Shown in pieces: positions 18,185 to 27,899 of a stretch of DNA of 64,000 bases (its first letter is position 1; each line of letters starts with the position of its first letter). A program made the position numbers and the translations under genes. A model generated the notes under the pieces. The model saw only the letters and a program-made list of their open reading frames with translations, was not told the origin of the DNA and did no database searches. The DNA is from Bog-756 sp963725275 (GTDB lineage: Bacteria; Actinomycetota; Acidimicrobiia; Acidimicrobiales; RAAP-2): assembly GCA_963725275.1 (NCBI GenBank), contig CAVRXS010000005.1, forward strand, positions 186,001 to 250,000, read 5' to 3'.

Positions 18185-19123
18185 ATGCTCATCATCCAGC
18201 GCCCCACCGTCGAGTCGATCGGCGAAGAAGAGGACAACCGCCAGCGGTTCGCCGTCGGCCCGCTCGACCCGGGCTTCGGCCACACACTCGGCAACTCACT
18301 GCGTCGGACCCTCCTGTCCTCGATCCCCGGCGCCTCGGTCACCCAGGTGCGTTTCGACGAGGCGCTCCACGAGTTCACCGTCCTGCCCGGGGTGAAGGAG
18401 GACGTCACCGACATCATCCTGAACCTGAAGGACATCCTGCTCAGGGTGCACGTCGACGAGCCGCTCATCGTGCGCCTCGACAAGCGCGGCCCGGGTGCGG
18501 CCACGGCCGGCGACCTGCAGGTCACCGCCGACGTCGAGATCCTGAACCCCGACCAGCAGATCGCCACCCTCAATGCCAAGGGCCGCCTGGCCGTCGACCT
18601 CACCGTGGAGCGGGGACGGGGCTACCTCTCGGCCGACAAGAACAAGCGCTCCGGGGCCATCGGGGTCATCCCGGTGGACGCCATCTTCTCCCCGGTCCGG
18701 CGGGTGGCCTTCACCGTGGAGCCGGTCCGGGTGGAGCAGTCCACCGACTTCGACCGCCTGGTGCTCGACATCGAGACCGACGGGTCCCTGACCCCCCGCG
18801 AGGCGCTGGCCTCGGCCGGCGACACCCTGCGCACACTGGTCAGCCTGGTGGCCGATCTCGAGGACGAGCCCATGGGTCTCGAGCTCGGGGAGGTCGGCAC
18901 GGTGGGCACCGGCTCTCCGGACCTGGACCTGCGGATCGAGGACCTCGACCTCACCGAGCGCCCCCGCAACTGCCTCAAGCGGGCCCAGATCAACACCATC
19001 GGCGAGCTCGTCGACCGGACCCTCGACGATCTCCTCAACATCACCAACTTCGGGCAGAAGTCCCTCGACGAGGTGCTCCAGAAGCTCGACGAGCGGGGCC
19101 TCTCCCTGCGGGTCAAGGACTGA
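18185..19123 (+). CDS. rpoA: RNA polymerase subunit alpha
   Basis: Alpha dimerises to nucleate RNA polymerase assembly, and its C-terminal domain binds UP elements and activators. The 312 residues contain GFGHTLGNSLRRTLLSSIPG in the N-terminal domain and a C-terminal domain with LDLTERPRNCLKRAQINTIGEL and ITNFGQKSLDEV. ATG 18185 is the family start. It lies between rpsD and rplQ as usual. Confidence 0.97.
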   Translation: MLIIQRPTVESIGEEEDNRQRFAVGPLDPGFGHTLGNSLRRTLLSSIPGASVTQVRFDEALHEFTVLPGVKEDVTDIILNLKDILLRVHVDEPLIVRLDKRGPGAATAGDLQVTADVEILNPDQQIATLNAKGRLAVDLTVERGRGYLSADKNKRSGAIGVIPVDAIFSPVRRVAFTVEPVRVEQSTDFDRLVLDIETDGSLTPREALASAGDTLRTLVSLVADLEDEPMGLELGEVGTVGTGSPDLDLRIEDLDLTERPRNCLKRAQINTIGELVDRTLDDLLNITNFGQKSLDEVLQKLDERGLSLRVKD

Positions 19124-19130
19124 GACCCGG

Positions 19131-19484
19131 ATGCTCGGTACCCCCAAGAAGGGCCGCCGCTTGGGCGGCAGCTCGGCGCACCAGAAGGCGATGCTGGGCA
19201 ACCTGGTGGCCTCCCTCATCGCCGCCGAGTACCTGGTGACCACCGAGGCCAAGGCCAAGGCCGTGCGCCCGGTGGCCGAGAAGGTCATCACCGCGGCGGC
19301 CAAGGGCGGGCTGGCCCGTCAGCGCAACGTGGTGGCGTTCATCCGGGACAAGGACATGTCGAAGAAGCTGTTCGACGAGATCGGGCCCCGCTACGCCGAG
19401 CGCCCGGGCGGGTACACCCGCATCCTCAAGCTCGGCAACCGGCAGGGCGACAACGCCCCGATGGCCCGCATCGAACTGGTGTGA
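19131..19484 (+). CDS. rplQ: 50S ribosomal protein L17
   Basis: A 117-residue L17, of normal actinobacterial length without the tail seen on other proteins here: GRRLGGSSAHQKAMLGNL, TTEAKAKAVRPVAEK, and GGYTRILKLGNRQGDNAPMARIELV. Its TGA overlaps the truA GTG by 4 nt. Confidence 0.96.
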   Translation: MLGTPKKGRRLGGSSAHQKAMLGNLVASLIAAEYLVTTEAKAKAVRPVAEKVITAAAKGGLARQRNVVAFIRDKDMSKKLFDEIGPRYAERPGGYTRILKLGNRQGDNAPMARIELV

Positions 19485-20419
19485 GCGGGCCCCCCGAGAC
19501 CGGGGGGCAGCGCGACGGTTCCGTCCGGTGGCGCCTGCGGGTGGCCTACGACGGATCGGGTTTCCGCGGCTTCGCGGCCCAGGAGGGTCAGATCACGGTT
19601 GCCGGCGCCCTCGCCGAGGCACTGTCCCGGTATGCACGGTCCCCGGTCACCCTCACCTGTGCCGGGCGGACCGATGCCGGGGTGCACGCACTCGACCAGG
19701 TGGTCCACTTCGACCTGCCGGCCGAGCGCTCGGCCGCCATGGACCCGGCCGCCCTGGTCAAGTCCGTCAACCGCCAGGTGGGCCCCGCCATAGCGGTGCG
19801 GGTGGCGGAGATCGCCCCGGACGGGTTCGACGCGCGTCGCTCGGCCACCGGGCGCCGCTACCGGTACCTGGTGGTCAACGCCCCGGTGGCCGACCCGCTC
19901 CTCGCGGGCCTGAGCTGGCACGTGGCCGACCCCCTCGACCTGCAGGCGATGACCGCGGCTGCCGACGCCCTGCTCGGTGAGCACGATTTCCGGGCATTCT
20001 GCCGCCGGGCGCCGGGAACCTCGCCGGACGACCCCATGCCGCGCCGGGTCCGCGACGCCCGGTGGACCCTCCTCGACGACGACCTGCCCCGCTCCCGGAC
20101 CGACGGCACCGCCGGCCGCCGGCCGCGAGGGGTCTCCAGTGAGGGCGAGCGCGGCCCTGGCCTCCTGCCTGCGGTCGGGGACCTGCTGGCCTTCGAGATC
20201 GAGGCGAACGCCTTCTGCCACCAGATGGTGCGGTCTCTGGTGGGCACCCTGGTCGAGATCGGGCGCGGGCGGAGGCGCCCGCCGGAGATCCTCGAGATCC
20301 TCCGCTCGGCAGACCGGAACCAGGCCGCCCAGCCGGCGCCGCCGCACGGCCTCTCCCTGGTCGCGGTCCGCTACGGGGAGGACCGGCTTGCCCCGCAGGA
20401 GCCGTCCGACCTAGAGTGA
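19481..20419 (+). CDS. truA: tRNA pseudouridine(38-40) synthase
   Basis: TruA makes pseudouridine at positions 38-40 of the tRNA anticodon stem. The 312-residue product has LRVAYDGSGFRGFAAQ, the catalytic-Asp motif CAGRTDAGVHALDQVVHF, and a C-terminal ANAFCHQMVRSLVGTLVEIGRGRR. A low-similarity insert of about 30 residues (around 205-235) separates the last two conserved blocks. GTG 19481 overlaps the rplQ stop. Confidence 0.95.
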   Translation: MSGPPETGGQRDGSVRWRLRVAYDGSGFRGFAAQEGQITVAGALAEALSRYARSPVTLTCAGRTDAGVHALDQVVHFDLPAERSAAMDPAALVKSVNRQVGPAIAVRVAEIAPDGFDARRSATGRRYRYLVVNAPVADPLLAGLSWHVADPLDLQAMTAAADALLGEHDFRAFCRRAPGTSPDDPMPRRVRDARWTLLDDDLPRSRTDGTAGRRPRGVSSEGERGPGLLPAVGDLLAFEIEANAFCHQMVRSLVGTLVEIGRGRRRPPEILEILRSADRNQAAQPAPPHGLSLVAVRYGEDRLAPQEPSDLE

Positions 20420-20561
20420 TGGGTCGTCGGTCGGGCCGGGGAGGGATGGCGCAGGCACTCGGCTGCACCCGTTCCCCCTGCGTACCGCCCGTGCGTCGAT
20501 GGCCGGTGCCCGCATCCGACGGCGCCCCGACGTCCGGCACCACCGAACAAGGACCACACCG

Positions 20562-21029
20562 TTGCGCACCTACTCCCCGAAGCCAGCCGACATCACCCGC
20601 GCCTGGCACATCGTCGACGCCGACGGGCTGGTGCTCGGTCGCCTGGCCACCGAGGTGGCGACGATCCTGCGCGGCAAGCACAAGCCCACCTTCGCCCCCC
20701 ATGTCGACGGCGGCGACCACGTGATCGTGGTCAACACCGACAAGGTGGTCCTCACCTCGGGCAAGGGTGACACCAAGATGGCCTACCGGCACAGCGGCTA
20801 CCCGGGCGGTCTGACCGCGACCAGCTACACCGAGCTGATGACCGACCGGTCCGATGACGTCGTCCGCAACGCGGTCCGGGGGATGCTCCCGAAGACCCGG
20901 CTTGGCCGGCAGATGCTCACCAAGCTCAAGGTCTACCGCGGCGCCGAGCACCCGCACGCCGCCCAGTCCCCCGAACCCCTGGAGATCGCCGGGGCCCGTC
21001 GCACCGCGTCGGCCCGGAGCGGCGCCTAG
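20562..21029 (+). CDS. rplM: 50S ribosomal protein L13 (TTG start)
   Basis: L13 is an early 50S assembly protein. From TTG 20562 the 155-residue product begins RTYSPKPADITRAWHIVDADG, the typical actinobacterial N-terminus, and contains LVLGRLATEVATILRGKHKP, GDHVIVVNTDKV and the RNA-binding VRGMLPKTRLGRQMLTKLKVY. An earlier in-frame ATG (20499) would add unrelated residues. An AACAAGGA stretch lies upstream as a weak ribosome binding site. The 142-nt spacer before it has no gene. Confidence 0.94.
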   Translation: MRTYSPKPADITRAWHIVDADGLVLGRLATEVATILRGKHKPTFAPHVDGGDHVIVVNTDKVVLTSGKGDTKMAYRHSGYPGGLTATSYTELMTDRSDDVVRNAVRGMLPKTRLGRQMLTKLKVYRGAEHPHAAQSPEPLEIAGARRTASARSGA

Positions 21030-21077
21030 CCGCTGCACCCGCCAGGCTCCCACCCAGACGAAACCGAGGATCACAAC

Positions 21078-21476
21078 GTGGCCACCGCCGCCCCCATCTG
21101 CCAGACCACTGGACGACGCAAGCAGGCGGTCGCCCGCGTGCGGATCCGCCCGGGAGCGGGCGCGATCACCGTCAACGGGCACCGGCTCGAGGAGTACTTC
21201 ACCTCGGCCACCCACCGGATGATCGTGACCGAGCCGTTGCGGCTCACCGAGACGGTCGAGTCGTGGGACATCGACGTGTCCATCGACGGCGGCGGCGTCT
21301 CGGGGCAGGCCGGTGCATTCCGCCTGGGGATCGCCCGGGCCCTCTGCCAGCTCGACCCGGAGCTGCGCCCGGCGCTCAAGAAGGCCGGATTCCTGACCCG
21401 TGACGCCCGGGAGAAGGAGTCCAAGAAGTACGGTCTGAAGAAGGCCCGCAAGGCTCCGCAGTACTCCAAGCGGTAG
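21078..21476 (+). CDS. rpsI: 30S ribosomal protein S9
   Basis: S9 reaches with its C-terminal tail to the P-site tRNA. The 132 residues include TTGRRKQAVARVRIRPGAGAITVNG, VSGQAGAFRLGIARAL and the tail ending KKYGLKKARKAPQYSKR, with the terminal Lys-Arg conserved. GTG 21078 follows ACCGAGGA. Confidence 0.97.
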   Translation: MATAAPICQTTGRRKQAVARVRIRPGAGAITVNGHRLEEYFTSATHRMIVTEPLRLTETVESWDIDVSIDGGGVSGQAGAFRLGIARALCQLDPELRPALKKAGFLTRDAREKESKKYGLKKARKAPQYSKR

Positions 21477-21480
21477 GTCG

Positions 21481-22848
21481 GTGGCCCGGACCCGGTTCGG
21501 CACCGACGGTGTCCGTGGCATCGCCAACGTCGACCTGACCCCGGAGTTGGTGCTGGCCCTCGGCCGTGCGATCGCCCGGACGATCACCGCCACCACCTTC
21601 CTGACCGGCCGGGACACCCGGAAGTCGGGTCCCATGCTGCAGGCGGCCCTCGGGGCGGGCATGGCCAGCGAGGGTGCCGATGTGGTCGACGTGGGCGTCC
21701 TACCCACTCCGGCCCTGGCCTGGCTGTCCGCCCAGCGTGACCTTCCGGCCGCGGTCGTCTCGGCGTCGCACAACCCCTTCTCCGACAACGGGATCAAACT
21801 CTTCGACGCCGGCGGGACCAAGCTCGGGGCGGACACGGAGTCCGCCATCGAGGCCGAGCTCGAGCGGGTGCTCGACCCGACCACCAGGGGACCACGCCGC
21901 CTCGAGGGTCACGGGGTGGGCACCGTACGCAGCGAGCCCGATCTCGAGACCGCCTACGTCGCGCACCTCGCCTCGGCGCTCGACGGCCGGACCCTCGACG
22001 GCCTGCGCCTCGTGGTGGACAGCGCCCACGGGGCCGCGTCGGGACTTGCAGCCGAGGTCTTCGAGCGCCTCGGCGCCGAGGTCGTCGCGATCGGGTGCGA
22101 GCCGGACGGGACCAACATCAACGCCGGCTGCGGGTCGACCGCCACCGAGACCCTTTCGGCTGCGGTCGTCGAGCACCGCGCCCACCTCGGCCTGGCCCTG
22201 GACGGCGATGCGGACCGGCTGCTCGCGGTCGACGGGACCGGTGCGCTGGTCAACGGCGACGAGCTCCTGGCCCTCTTCGCTCTCGACCTCGCAGAACGCG
22301 GGCAGCTGGCGGGCAACACGGTGGTGGTCACGGTCATGACCAACCTCGGCTTCCGCCTGGCGATGGAGGAGCGGGGGATCGTGGTGAAGGAGACCCCGGT
22401 CGGCGACCGCCACGTACTCGCCGCCCTCGACAAGGACGGCTTCTCCCTCGGGGGAGAACAGTCCGGCCACATCATCTTCCGACGGCTCGCCACGACCGGT
22501 GACGGCCTGCTGACCGGCATCGTGCTGGCCGACCTGCTGGCCCGGAGCGGGAGCTCACTGGTCTCGCTCCTCGACGGCCTGGTCACCAGGGTCCCTCAGG
22601 TACTGGTCAATGTGCCGGTCCCCAACACCGAGCTGCTCGAGGAGGCCGGCGCGGTCTGGTCTGCCGTCGAGGAGGAGCGGGCGGGACTCGGAGAGTCCGG
22701 CAGGGTGGTGCTGCGTCCGAGCGGGACCGAGCCGCTGGTCCGGGTCATGGTCGAGGCGACCGGCGACGGGGTAGCCGAGGCCGTCGCCGCCCGGCTCAGC
22801 ACCCTCGTCGAGCACGAGCTGCGATCTGCGGCGGCCACCCACGGCTGA
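21481..22848 (+). CDS. glmM: Phosphoglucosamine mutase
   Basis: GlmM converts glucosamine-6-phosphate to glucosamine-1-phosphate for UDP-GlcNAc and peptidoglycan. The 455-residue product shows FGTDGVRGIAN at the N-terminus, the phosphoserine loop SASHNPFSDNGIK (Ser about 96), the metal-binding DGDADR, the sugar-binding GGEQSGHI and the phosphate-binding RPSGTEPLVRVMVEA. It starts at GTG 21481, 4 nt after rpsI, and is followed by glmS, the preceding pathway enzyme. Confidence 0.96.
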   Translation: MARTRFGTDGVRGIANVDLTPELVLALGRAIARTITATTFLTGRDTRKSGPMLQAALGAGMASEGADVVDVGVLPTPALAWLSAQRDLPAAVVSASHNPFSDNGIKLFDAGGTKLGADTESAIEAELERVLDPTTRGPRRLEGHGVGTVRSEPDLETAYVAHLASALDGRTLDGLRLVVDSAHGAASGLAAEVFERLGAEVVAIGCEPDGTNINAGCGSTATETLSAAVVEHRAHLGLALDGDADRLLAVDGTGALVNGDELLALFALDLAERGQLAGNTVVVTVMTNLGFRLAMEERGIVVKETPVGDRHVLAALDKDGFSLGGEQSGHIIFRRLATTGDGLLTGIVLADLLARSGSSLVSLLDGLVTRVPQVLVNVPVPNTELLEEAGAVWSAVEEERAGLGESGRVVLRPSGTEPLVRVMVEATGDGVAEAVAARLSTLVEHELRSAAATHG

Positions 22849-22891
22849 CCGCCACCCCACCGAGGTGGTGTCCTGCCGGGCCCCATCCCAG

Positions 22892-22897
22892 TAGCGT
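22892..22897 (+). promoter_or_regulatory. -10-like element for leaderless glmS
   Basis: TAGCGT ends 8 nt before the glmS ATG, with no purine-rich ribosome binding site between them. In actinobacteria this spacing fits transcription starting at or very near the A of the ATG. Confidence 0.45.
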
Positions 22898-22905
22898 TAC
22901 GGCGC

Positions 22906-24783
22906 ATGTGCGGCATCATCGGGGTCACGAGGGGCATCGGCAGCGAGCCGGACGGCACGTCGGTCCTCGACGTGCTGGTCGAGGGCATCGCCCGCCTCGA
23001 GTACCGCGGCTACGACTCCGCAGGCCTGGCACTGGTCGGCCCGACCGTGGCCGACGGGCTCTGGCGGGTCCGGGCGGCCACCGGGACCCGCTCCCTCGAC
23101 GACCTGGTCAAACGCTGCGAGGACGCTCCGGGACACCCGACCGCGGGCATCGGCCACACCCGCTGGGCCACCCATGGGCGACCGACCGAGCAGAACGCGC
23201 ACCCCCACGTCGACTGCACCGGTCGGCTCGCCCTCGTCCACAACGGCATCATCGAGAACCACGTCGAGCTCTCCGACGAGCTCATCGCCGGCGGCCACCG
23301 CCTCGAGTCCGACACGGACACCGAGGTGCTGGCCCATCTCATCGAGTCGGAGCTGGCAGCCAGGCCGGGCGTCGGACTTGCAGGGGCGGTGCGGGGCGCG
23401 CTCGGGCGGGTGCGCGGGGCATTCGCCCTGGCGGTGGTCCACGCCGACGACCCCGAGCTGCTGGTGGCGGCACGCCGGGTCTCACCGCTGGTCATGGGGC
23501 TCGCCGACGGGAGCGCCTTTCTCGCGTCGGACATCCCGGCCATCCTCGGGCTGAGCCACGATTTCTTCGTCCTGGACGACGACCAGGTCGCCGAGCTTCG
23601 TCCGGGCTCGATCCGGGTCACCGCCGCCGACGGCACGCTGCTCGATCCGGTCCCCCGGCACGTCGACTGGGACCTCGACGCGGCCCGGAAGGACGGCTAC
23701 GACGACTTCATGAGCAAGGAGATGCACGAGCAGCCGCGAGCGGTTGCCGACACCCTCCTCGACCGGCTCCTGCCCGACGGCTCGCTCGTGCTCGACGAGG
23801 TCCGCATCACCACCGAGGAGTTCCGCTCGATCAACAAGATCTTCGTGGTCGCCTGCGGCAGCAGCTACCACGCCGGCCTGATGGCCAAGTACGCCATCGA
23901 GCACTGGGCGCGGCTCCCGGTGGAGATCGACATCGCGAGCGAGTTCCGCTACCGACAGCCAGTCCTCGACGAGCGGACACTGGTGATCGGGGTCAGCCAG
24001 TCGGGCGAGACGGTCGACACCTTCCAGGCCATCCGGGAGGCCGGACGGCTCGGAGCCAAGGTGCTGGTCATCACCAACGTCGTCGACTCCTCGATGGCGC
24101 GCGACAGCGACGCGGTGCTCTACACGCGGGCCGGACCCGAGATCGGCGTGGCCGCCACCAAGACCCACCTGGCCCAGATCACCGCCCTCGAGATCCTCGC
24201 CCTCTACCTGGCCCAGGCACGTGAGACCCTCTCGCCGGACACGGCGCGGGGCCTGCTCACCAGCATGGGGTCTCTGCCCGCCAAGGTGGCCACCGCGCTC
24301 GGGCGCGCCGCCGACGTGGACGCGGTGGCCCGGGCCTACCGGGACTCACCCTCCTTCCTCTTCCTCGGTCGCCATGTCGGGTACCCGGTGGCCCTCGAAG
24401 GAGCACTCAAGCTCAAGGAGCTCTCCTACCTGCGGGCCGAGGGGTTCCCGGGCGGCGAGCTCAAGCACGGCCCGATCGCCCTCGTCGAACCCCGCACCGT
24501 GGTGGTCGGGGTCGCGACCCGCACACCGGTGTGGGAGAAGATGATGGGCAACGTGGCCGAGGTCGCCAGCCGAGGCGCGACCGTGATCCTGGTGGCCAAC
24601 GACGGTGACGAGGAGACCGCCCGCCACGCCGACGCGGTGCTCTGGGTTCCGGAGACCGAGTATCTGTTCGCTCCGATCGTGGACGTCGTCCCGCTCCAGC
24701 TCTTCGCCTACTCGCTGGCACGACTCCACGGTCTCGACGTCGACCGCCCGCGCAACCTGGCAAAGGTGGTCACCGTCGAGTGA
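22906..24783 (+). CDS. glmS: Glutamine-fructose-6-phosphate aminotransferase (isomerizing)
   Basis: GlmS makes glucosamine-6-phosphate from fructose-6-phosphate and glutamine, the first step to UDP-GlcNAc. The 625 residues begin MCGIIGV, with Cys2 as glutaminase nucleophile, and include RLEYRGYDSAG and GHTRWATHGRPTEQNAHPH. Two SIS domains follow with CGSSYHAGL, SQSGETVDT and the C-terminal RPRNLAKVVTVE. The glmM-glmS adjacency groups the two enzymes of one route. It overlaps acpS by 4 nt. Confidence 0.97.
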   Translation: MCGIIGVTRGIGSEPDGTSVLDVLVEGIARLEYRGYDSAGLALVGPTVADGLWRVRAATGTRSLDDLVKRCEDAPGHPTAGIGHTRWATHGRPTEQNAHPHVDCTGRLALVHNGIIENHVELSDELIAGGHRLESDTDTEVLAHLIESELAARPGVGLAGAVRGALGRVRGAFALAVVHADDPELLVAARRVSPLVMGLADGSAFLASDIPAILGLSHDFFVLDDDQVAELRPGSIRVTAADGTLLDPVPRHVDWDLDAARKDGYDDFMSKEMHEQPRAVADTLLDRLLPDGSLVLDEVRITTEEFRSINKIFVVACGSSYHAGLMAKYAIEHWARLPVEIDIASEFRYRQPVLDERTLVIGVSQSGETVDTFQAIREAGRLGAKVLVITNVVDSSMARDSDAVLYTRAGPEIGVAATKTHLAQITALEILALYLAQARETLSPDTARGLLTSMGSLPAKVATALGRAADVDAVARAYRDSPSFLFLGRHVGYPVALEGALKLKELSYLRAEGFPGGELKHGPIALVEPRTVVVGVATRTPVWEKMMGNVAEVASRGATVILVANDGDEETARHADAVLWVPETEYLFAPIVDVVPLQLFAYSLARLHGLDVDRPRNLAKVVTVE

Positions 24784-25259
24784 GCAGCCACGACCTCGCC
24801 GCCGCGCTCGACGCCGTGGCCGGGGGGACGGCCCTCGGCACCGCATGCCGGGCGCCCGGGGGGGTGTCCGGGATCGGCATCGACGCGGTGGACGTCGGTC
24901 GGTTCCGTGCGGTGCTCGGCCGGCGGCCGGCTCTGGCGGGCCGCCTCTTCACCGACGCGGAGCGCTCGTACGCGAGCGCCGCGGCCGACCCGGTGCCCCG
25001 CCTTGCCACCCGGTTCGCCGCCAAGGAGGCGGTGCTCAAGGCACTCGGCGTCGGACTCGGCGCATTCCGGTTCGCCGAGGTCGAAGTGGTCCGCCGGGGA
25101 CTCGACGCACCCTTCCTCGTCCTCCACGGCTCGGCGGCGGCCCGTGCAGGACGGGCGGGCGTCTCGGGCTGGCACCTGTCCCTCACCCACACCGACCTGG
25201 TGGCGGTTGCCGTGGTGGTCGCGGTCCTCGGTCCGCGTCACGCCGTAGCGTCCACGTAG
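24780..25259 (+). CDS. acpS: Holo-[acyl-carrier-protein] synthase
   Basis: AcpS transfers 4'-phosphopantetheine from CoA to acyl carrier protein. The core begins GIGIDAVDVGRFRAVL with the metal-binding Asp and continues to RFAAKEAVLKALGVG with the catalytic Glu and Lys; HLSLTHTDLVAVAVVV is the last strand. At 159 residues it is longer than the usual 120-130 because of about 30 N-terminal residues. GTG 24780 overlaps the glmS stop (GTGA); a start closer to GIGID is possible. Confidence 0.92.
   Translation: MSSHDLAAALDAVAGGTALGTACRAPGGVSGIGIDAVDVGRFRAVLGRRPALAGRLFTDAERSYASAAADPVPRLATRFAAKEAVLKALGVGLGAFRFAEVEVVRRGLDAPFLVLHGSAAARAGRAGVSGWHLSLTHTDLVAVAVVVAVLGPRHAVAST
25246..25251 (+). promoter_or_regulatory. 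-10-like element for nnr
   Basis: TAGCGT lies inside the acpS 3' end and stops 8 nt before the nnr ATG at 25260. No ribosome binding site is visible, matching the leaderless pattern seen for glmS and purN with the identical hexamer. Confidence 0.35.
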
Positions 25260-26660
25260 ATGCAACCGGTGCTCACCATCGCCGAGATGCAGGCGGTGGA
25301 CGCCGGCGCCCTGGCCGCGACCCCGCTCGACGAGCTCGTGGCGCGCGCGGGGACCGCGGTGGCCGGGGCCGCGCTCGACCTGCTCGGTGGCGCCTACGGC
25401 CGCCGGGTGGTGGTCATCGCCGGGAAGGGCAACAACGGGGCCGACGGCCGGGTCGCGGCCCGGCTCCTCGCCGCCCGTGGGGCCCGGGTCCTCCTGGTCG
25501 CACCTGGTGAGGTGGACCGCATCGGCACGGTCGGCCCCAGGGTGGACCTGGTGGTGGACGCCGCCTTCGGGACCGGCTTCGGGGGCAGCTACGAGGCACC
25601 CGAGGTGCCCGGGGCCACCCCTGTGCTGGCGGTCGACATCCCCTCGGGGGTGGACGGCGACACCGGCGCGGCGCAGGGCCGGCCACTGGCGGCCACATGC
25701 ACAGTGACCTTCGTGGCGCTCAAGCCCGGTCTGGTCCAGGGCGACGGCGAGCGACTGGCCGGAGCGGTCACCGTGGTCGACATCGGCCTGCCGACCGGGG
25801 ACGCCTCGATCGCCGAGCTCGAGGACGGCGACATCGCCGCGCTGGTGCCGCCCCGCGACGTCCACGGCAACAAGTGGTCCGCCGCCGTCCTGGTGGTGGC
25901 CGGCTCGCCGGGCATGACCGGAGCCGCCGCCCTCTGTGCCCGCGGCGCCTACCGGGCGGGAGCCGGGATGGTCCGGCTGGGGGTCCCCGGTCTCGACCTC
26001 ACGTGCACCCCCGCCGCCGAGGCGGTCGGAGTGGCGCTGCCGGCAGCGGGGTGGGCCACCGCAGCGTTGGAGGAGGCCTCGCGCTGCCGGTCGGTGGTGG
26101 TCGGCCCGGGCATCGGCCGTGCACCGGACACCGCTGCGGAGGTCCGCCGGCTGGTGGCCGAGTCGCCGGTGCCTGTCCTGGTCGACGCCGACGGGTTGGC
26201 AGCGCTCGGTCCGATCGACTCGCAGCTCGCCGCAGGTTCCCCGGTCATCCTCACACCACACGACGGTGAGTACGGGCAGCTGACCGGTGAGCGACCCGGA
26301 GCCGACCGCATCGCCGCGGCCCGTCGCCTGGCCTCGGCGAGCGGCGCGGTCGCCCTCCTGAAGGGTGCGACTACCGCGGTGGCCGACCCGTCGGGCCGGG
26401 TCCTGCTCGGTCGGTCGGGCACCTCGGCCCTGGCGACGGCCGGGACGGGGGACGTGCTGAGCGGGGTCATCGGCGCGCTCGTGGCCCGTGGCGTGCCGCC
26501 CCTCGAGGCCGCCGCCCTCGGTGCACACGTCCACGGGCGGGCCGGGGCCCTCGGCCGGGGAAGCGGCCTGCTCGCGTCCGATCTCCCCGAGCTGGTGGCC
26601 AGGGTGCTCGGCGGCCGCGACCCGGCCACCGACCGCGAATGGGGCGTCCGCGGTGGGTGA
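25260..26660 (+). CDS. nnr: Bifunctional NAD(P)H-hydrate epimerase / ADP-dependent dehydratase
   Basis: Repairs hydrated NADH and NADPH. Two domains are visible: the YjeF-N epimerase (about 1-195) with VVIAGKGNNGADGRVAARLL and the VDIPSGVDGDTG loop, and the ribokinase-like dehydratase (about 200-466) with HGNKWSAAVLVVAGSPGMTGAA, LTPHDGEYGQL and the C-terminal TAGTGDVLSGVIGAL. The 466-residue length suits the fused form. The stop overlaps the alr GTG by 8 nt. Confidence 0.95.
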   Translation: MQPVLTIAEMQAVDAGALAATPLDELVARAGTAVAGAALDLLGGAYGRRVVVIAGKGNNGADGRVAARLLAARGARVLLVAPGEVDRIGTVGPRVDLVVDAAFGTGFGGSYEAPEVPGATPVLAVDIPSGVDGDTGAAQGRPLAATCTVTFVALKPGLVQGDGERLAGAVTVVDIGLPTGDASIAELEDGDIAALVPPRDVHGNKWSAAVLVVAGSPGMTGAAALCARGAYRAGAGMVRLGVPGLDLTCTPAAEAVGVALPAAGWATAALEEASRCRSVVVGPGIGRAPDTAAEVRRLVAESPVPVLVDADGLAALGPIDSQLAAGSPVILTPHDGEYGQLTGERPGADRIAAARRLASASGAVALLKGATTAVADPSGRVLLGRSGTSALATAGTGDVLSGVIGALVARGVPPLEAAALGAHVHGRAGALGRGSGLLASDLPELVARVLGGRDPATDREWGVRGG

Positions 26661-27828
26661 GCGGTGGCGCCCGGCCTGGGCGGACATCGACCTGGACGCG
26701 GTGACCGCCAACGCGTCCCTGCTGGCCGAGGTGGCCGGCCCAGCGGCCCTCTGCGCGGTGGTCAAGGCCGACGCCTACGGTCACGGGGCCGTTCCGGTCG
26801 CCCGGGCGGCACTTGCCGGAGGCGCGACCTGGCTGGCGGTGGCATTGGTCGAGGAGGGGGTGGTGCTGCGTGAGGCCGGCATCGACGCGCCGATCCTGCT
26901 GCTCTCCGAACCGCCGGCCGAGGCGATGGCGGAGGCCGTCGCACGTCGGCTCATCCCGACCGTCTACACCTCCGGGGGGCTCGCCGGCCTGAGCCGGACC
27001 GCAGCCGACACCGGGGTCGGACCGGTCGACGTCCACCTCAAGGTCGACACCGGGATGCACCGGGTCGGCACCGACTGCGCGGGTCTGGTCGCGCTCGCCG
27101 ATCGCATCGCGACGGACCCGGCCCTCCGATTGGGCGCGGCCTGGACCCACCTCGCGGTGGCCGACGGCGCGGGCGCCGACGACCGTGCCTTCACCGATCT
27201 ACAGCTCGACCGGTTCGAGGAGGCGCTCGCCGCGCTGGCCGCGTCCGGCCACCACCCACCCCTCACCCACGTGGCCAACTCCGCCGGTGCCATCGGGTGG
27301 CCGGCCGCCCGCCGGGACCTCGTGCGGTGCGGCATCGCGCTCTACGGTGCGGCCCCGACCCCCGCACTCGACGACGAGCTGAGCCGGTCCAGCCGGGGCA
27401 GACGGCTGCGCCCTGTCCTCTCCCTCCGCACGAGGATCACCCACTTGTTCGACCTCGCTGCCGGGGAGCGCCCCTCCTACGGCCGCCGCCGGGCGCTCGC
27501 CGAGCGCTCGACGGTCGCGACCGCACCCATCGGCTACGCGGATGGCGTGCCCCGCCGGCTGTTCGAGGCGGGGGTCGAGGTGCTGGTGCGTGGGGTGCGA
27601 CGCCCGCTGGCCGGCACGGTCACCATGGACCAGATCATGATCGACTGCGGCCCGGTGGGCGCGCTCCCGGTCGAGGTCGGCGACGAGGTGGTGCTGCTCG
27701 GCCCCCAGGGTGACCAGGAAGTCATCGCGGACGAGTGGGCCGGACTGCTCGGGACCATCAGCTACGAAGTGTTCTGCGCGATCGGCCCCCGGGTGCCACG
27801 GCTCCCGCACGGCGGTCCCGGCGGCTGA
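26653..27828 (+). CDS. alr: Alanine racemase
   Basis: A PLP enzyme making D-alanine for peptidoglycan. The 391-residue product starts GERWRPAWADIDLDAV and carries the PLP lysine in AVVKADAYGHGAVPVA, then VDTGMHRVG, THVANSAGAI and CGIALYG, and a C-terminal beta domain with GTVTMDQIMIDCG. GTG 26653 lies inside the 3' end of nnr and fits the family N-terminus; the open frame upstream is a shadow. Confidence 0.95.
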   Translation: MGERWRPAWADIDLDAVTANASLLAEVAGPAALCAVVKADAYGHGAVPVARAALAGGATWLAVALVEEGVVLREAGIDAPILLLSEPPAEAMAEAVARRLIPTVYTSGGLAGLSRTAADTGVGPVDVHLKVDTGMHRVGTDCAGLVALADRIATDPALRLGAAWTHLAVADGAGADDRAFTDLQLDRFEEALAALAASGHHPPLTHVANSAGAIGWPAARRDLVRCGIALYGAAPTPALDDELSRSSRGRRLRPVLSLRTRITHLFDLAAGERPSYGRRRALAERSTVATAPIGYADGVPRRLFEAGVEVLVRGVRRPLAGTVTMDQIMIDCGPVGALPVEVGDEVVLLGPQGDQEVIADEWAGLLGTISYEVFCAIGPRVPRLPHGGPGG

Positions 27829-27899
27829 GCACCGGCAAGTCGGCCGAGGCCCCGGCCCGCCGCTCGGCCCCGCCGGGGTGGGACGCACAGGGCGGGCGG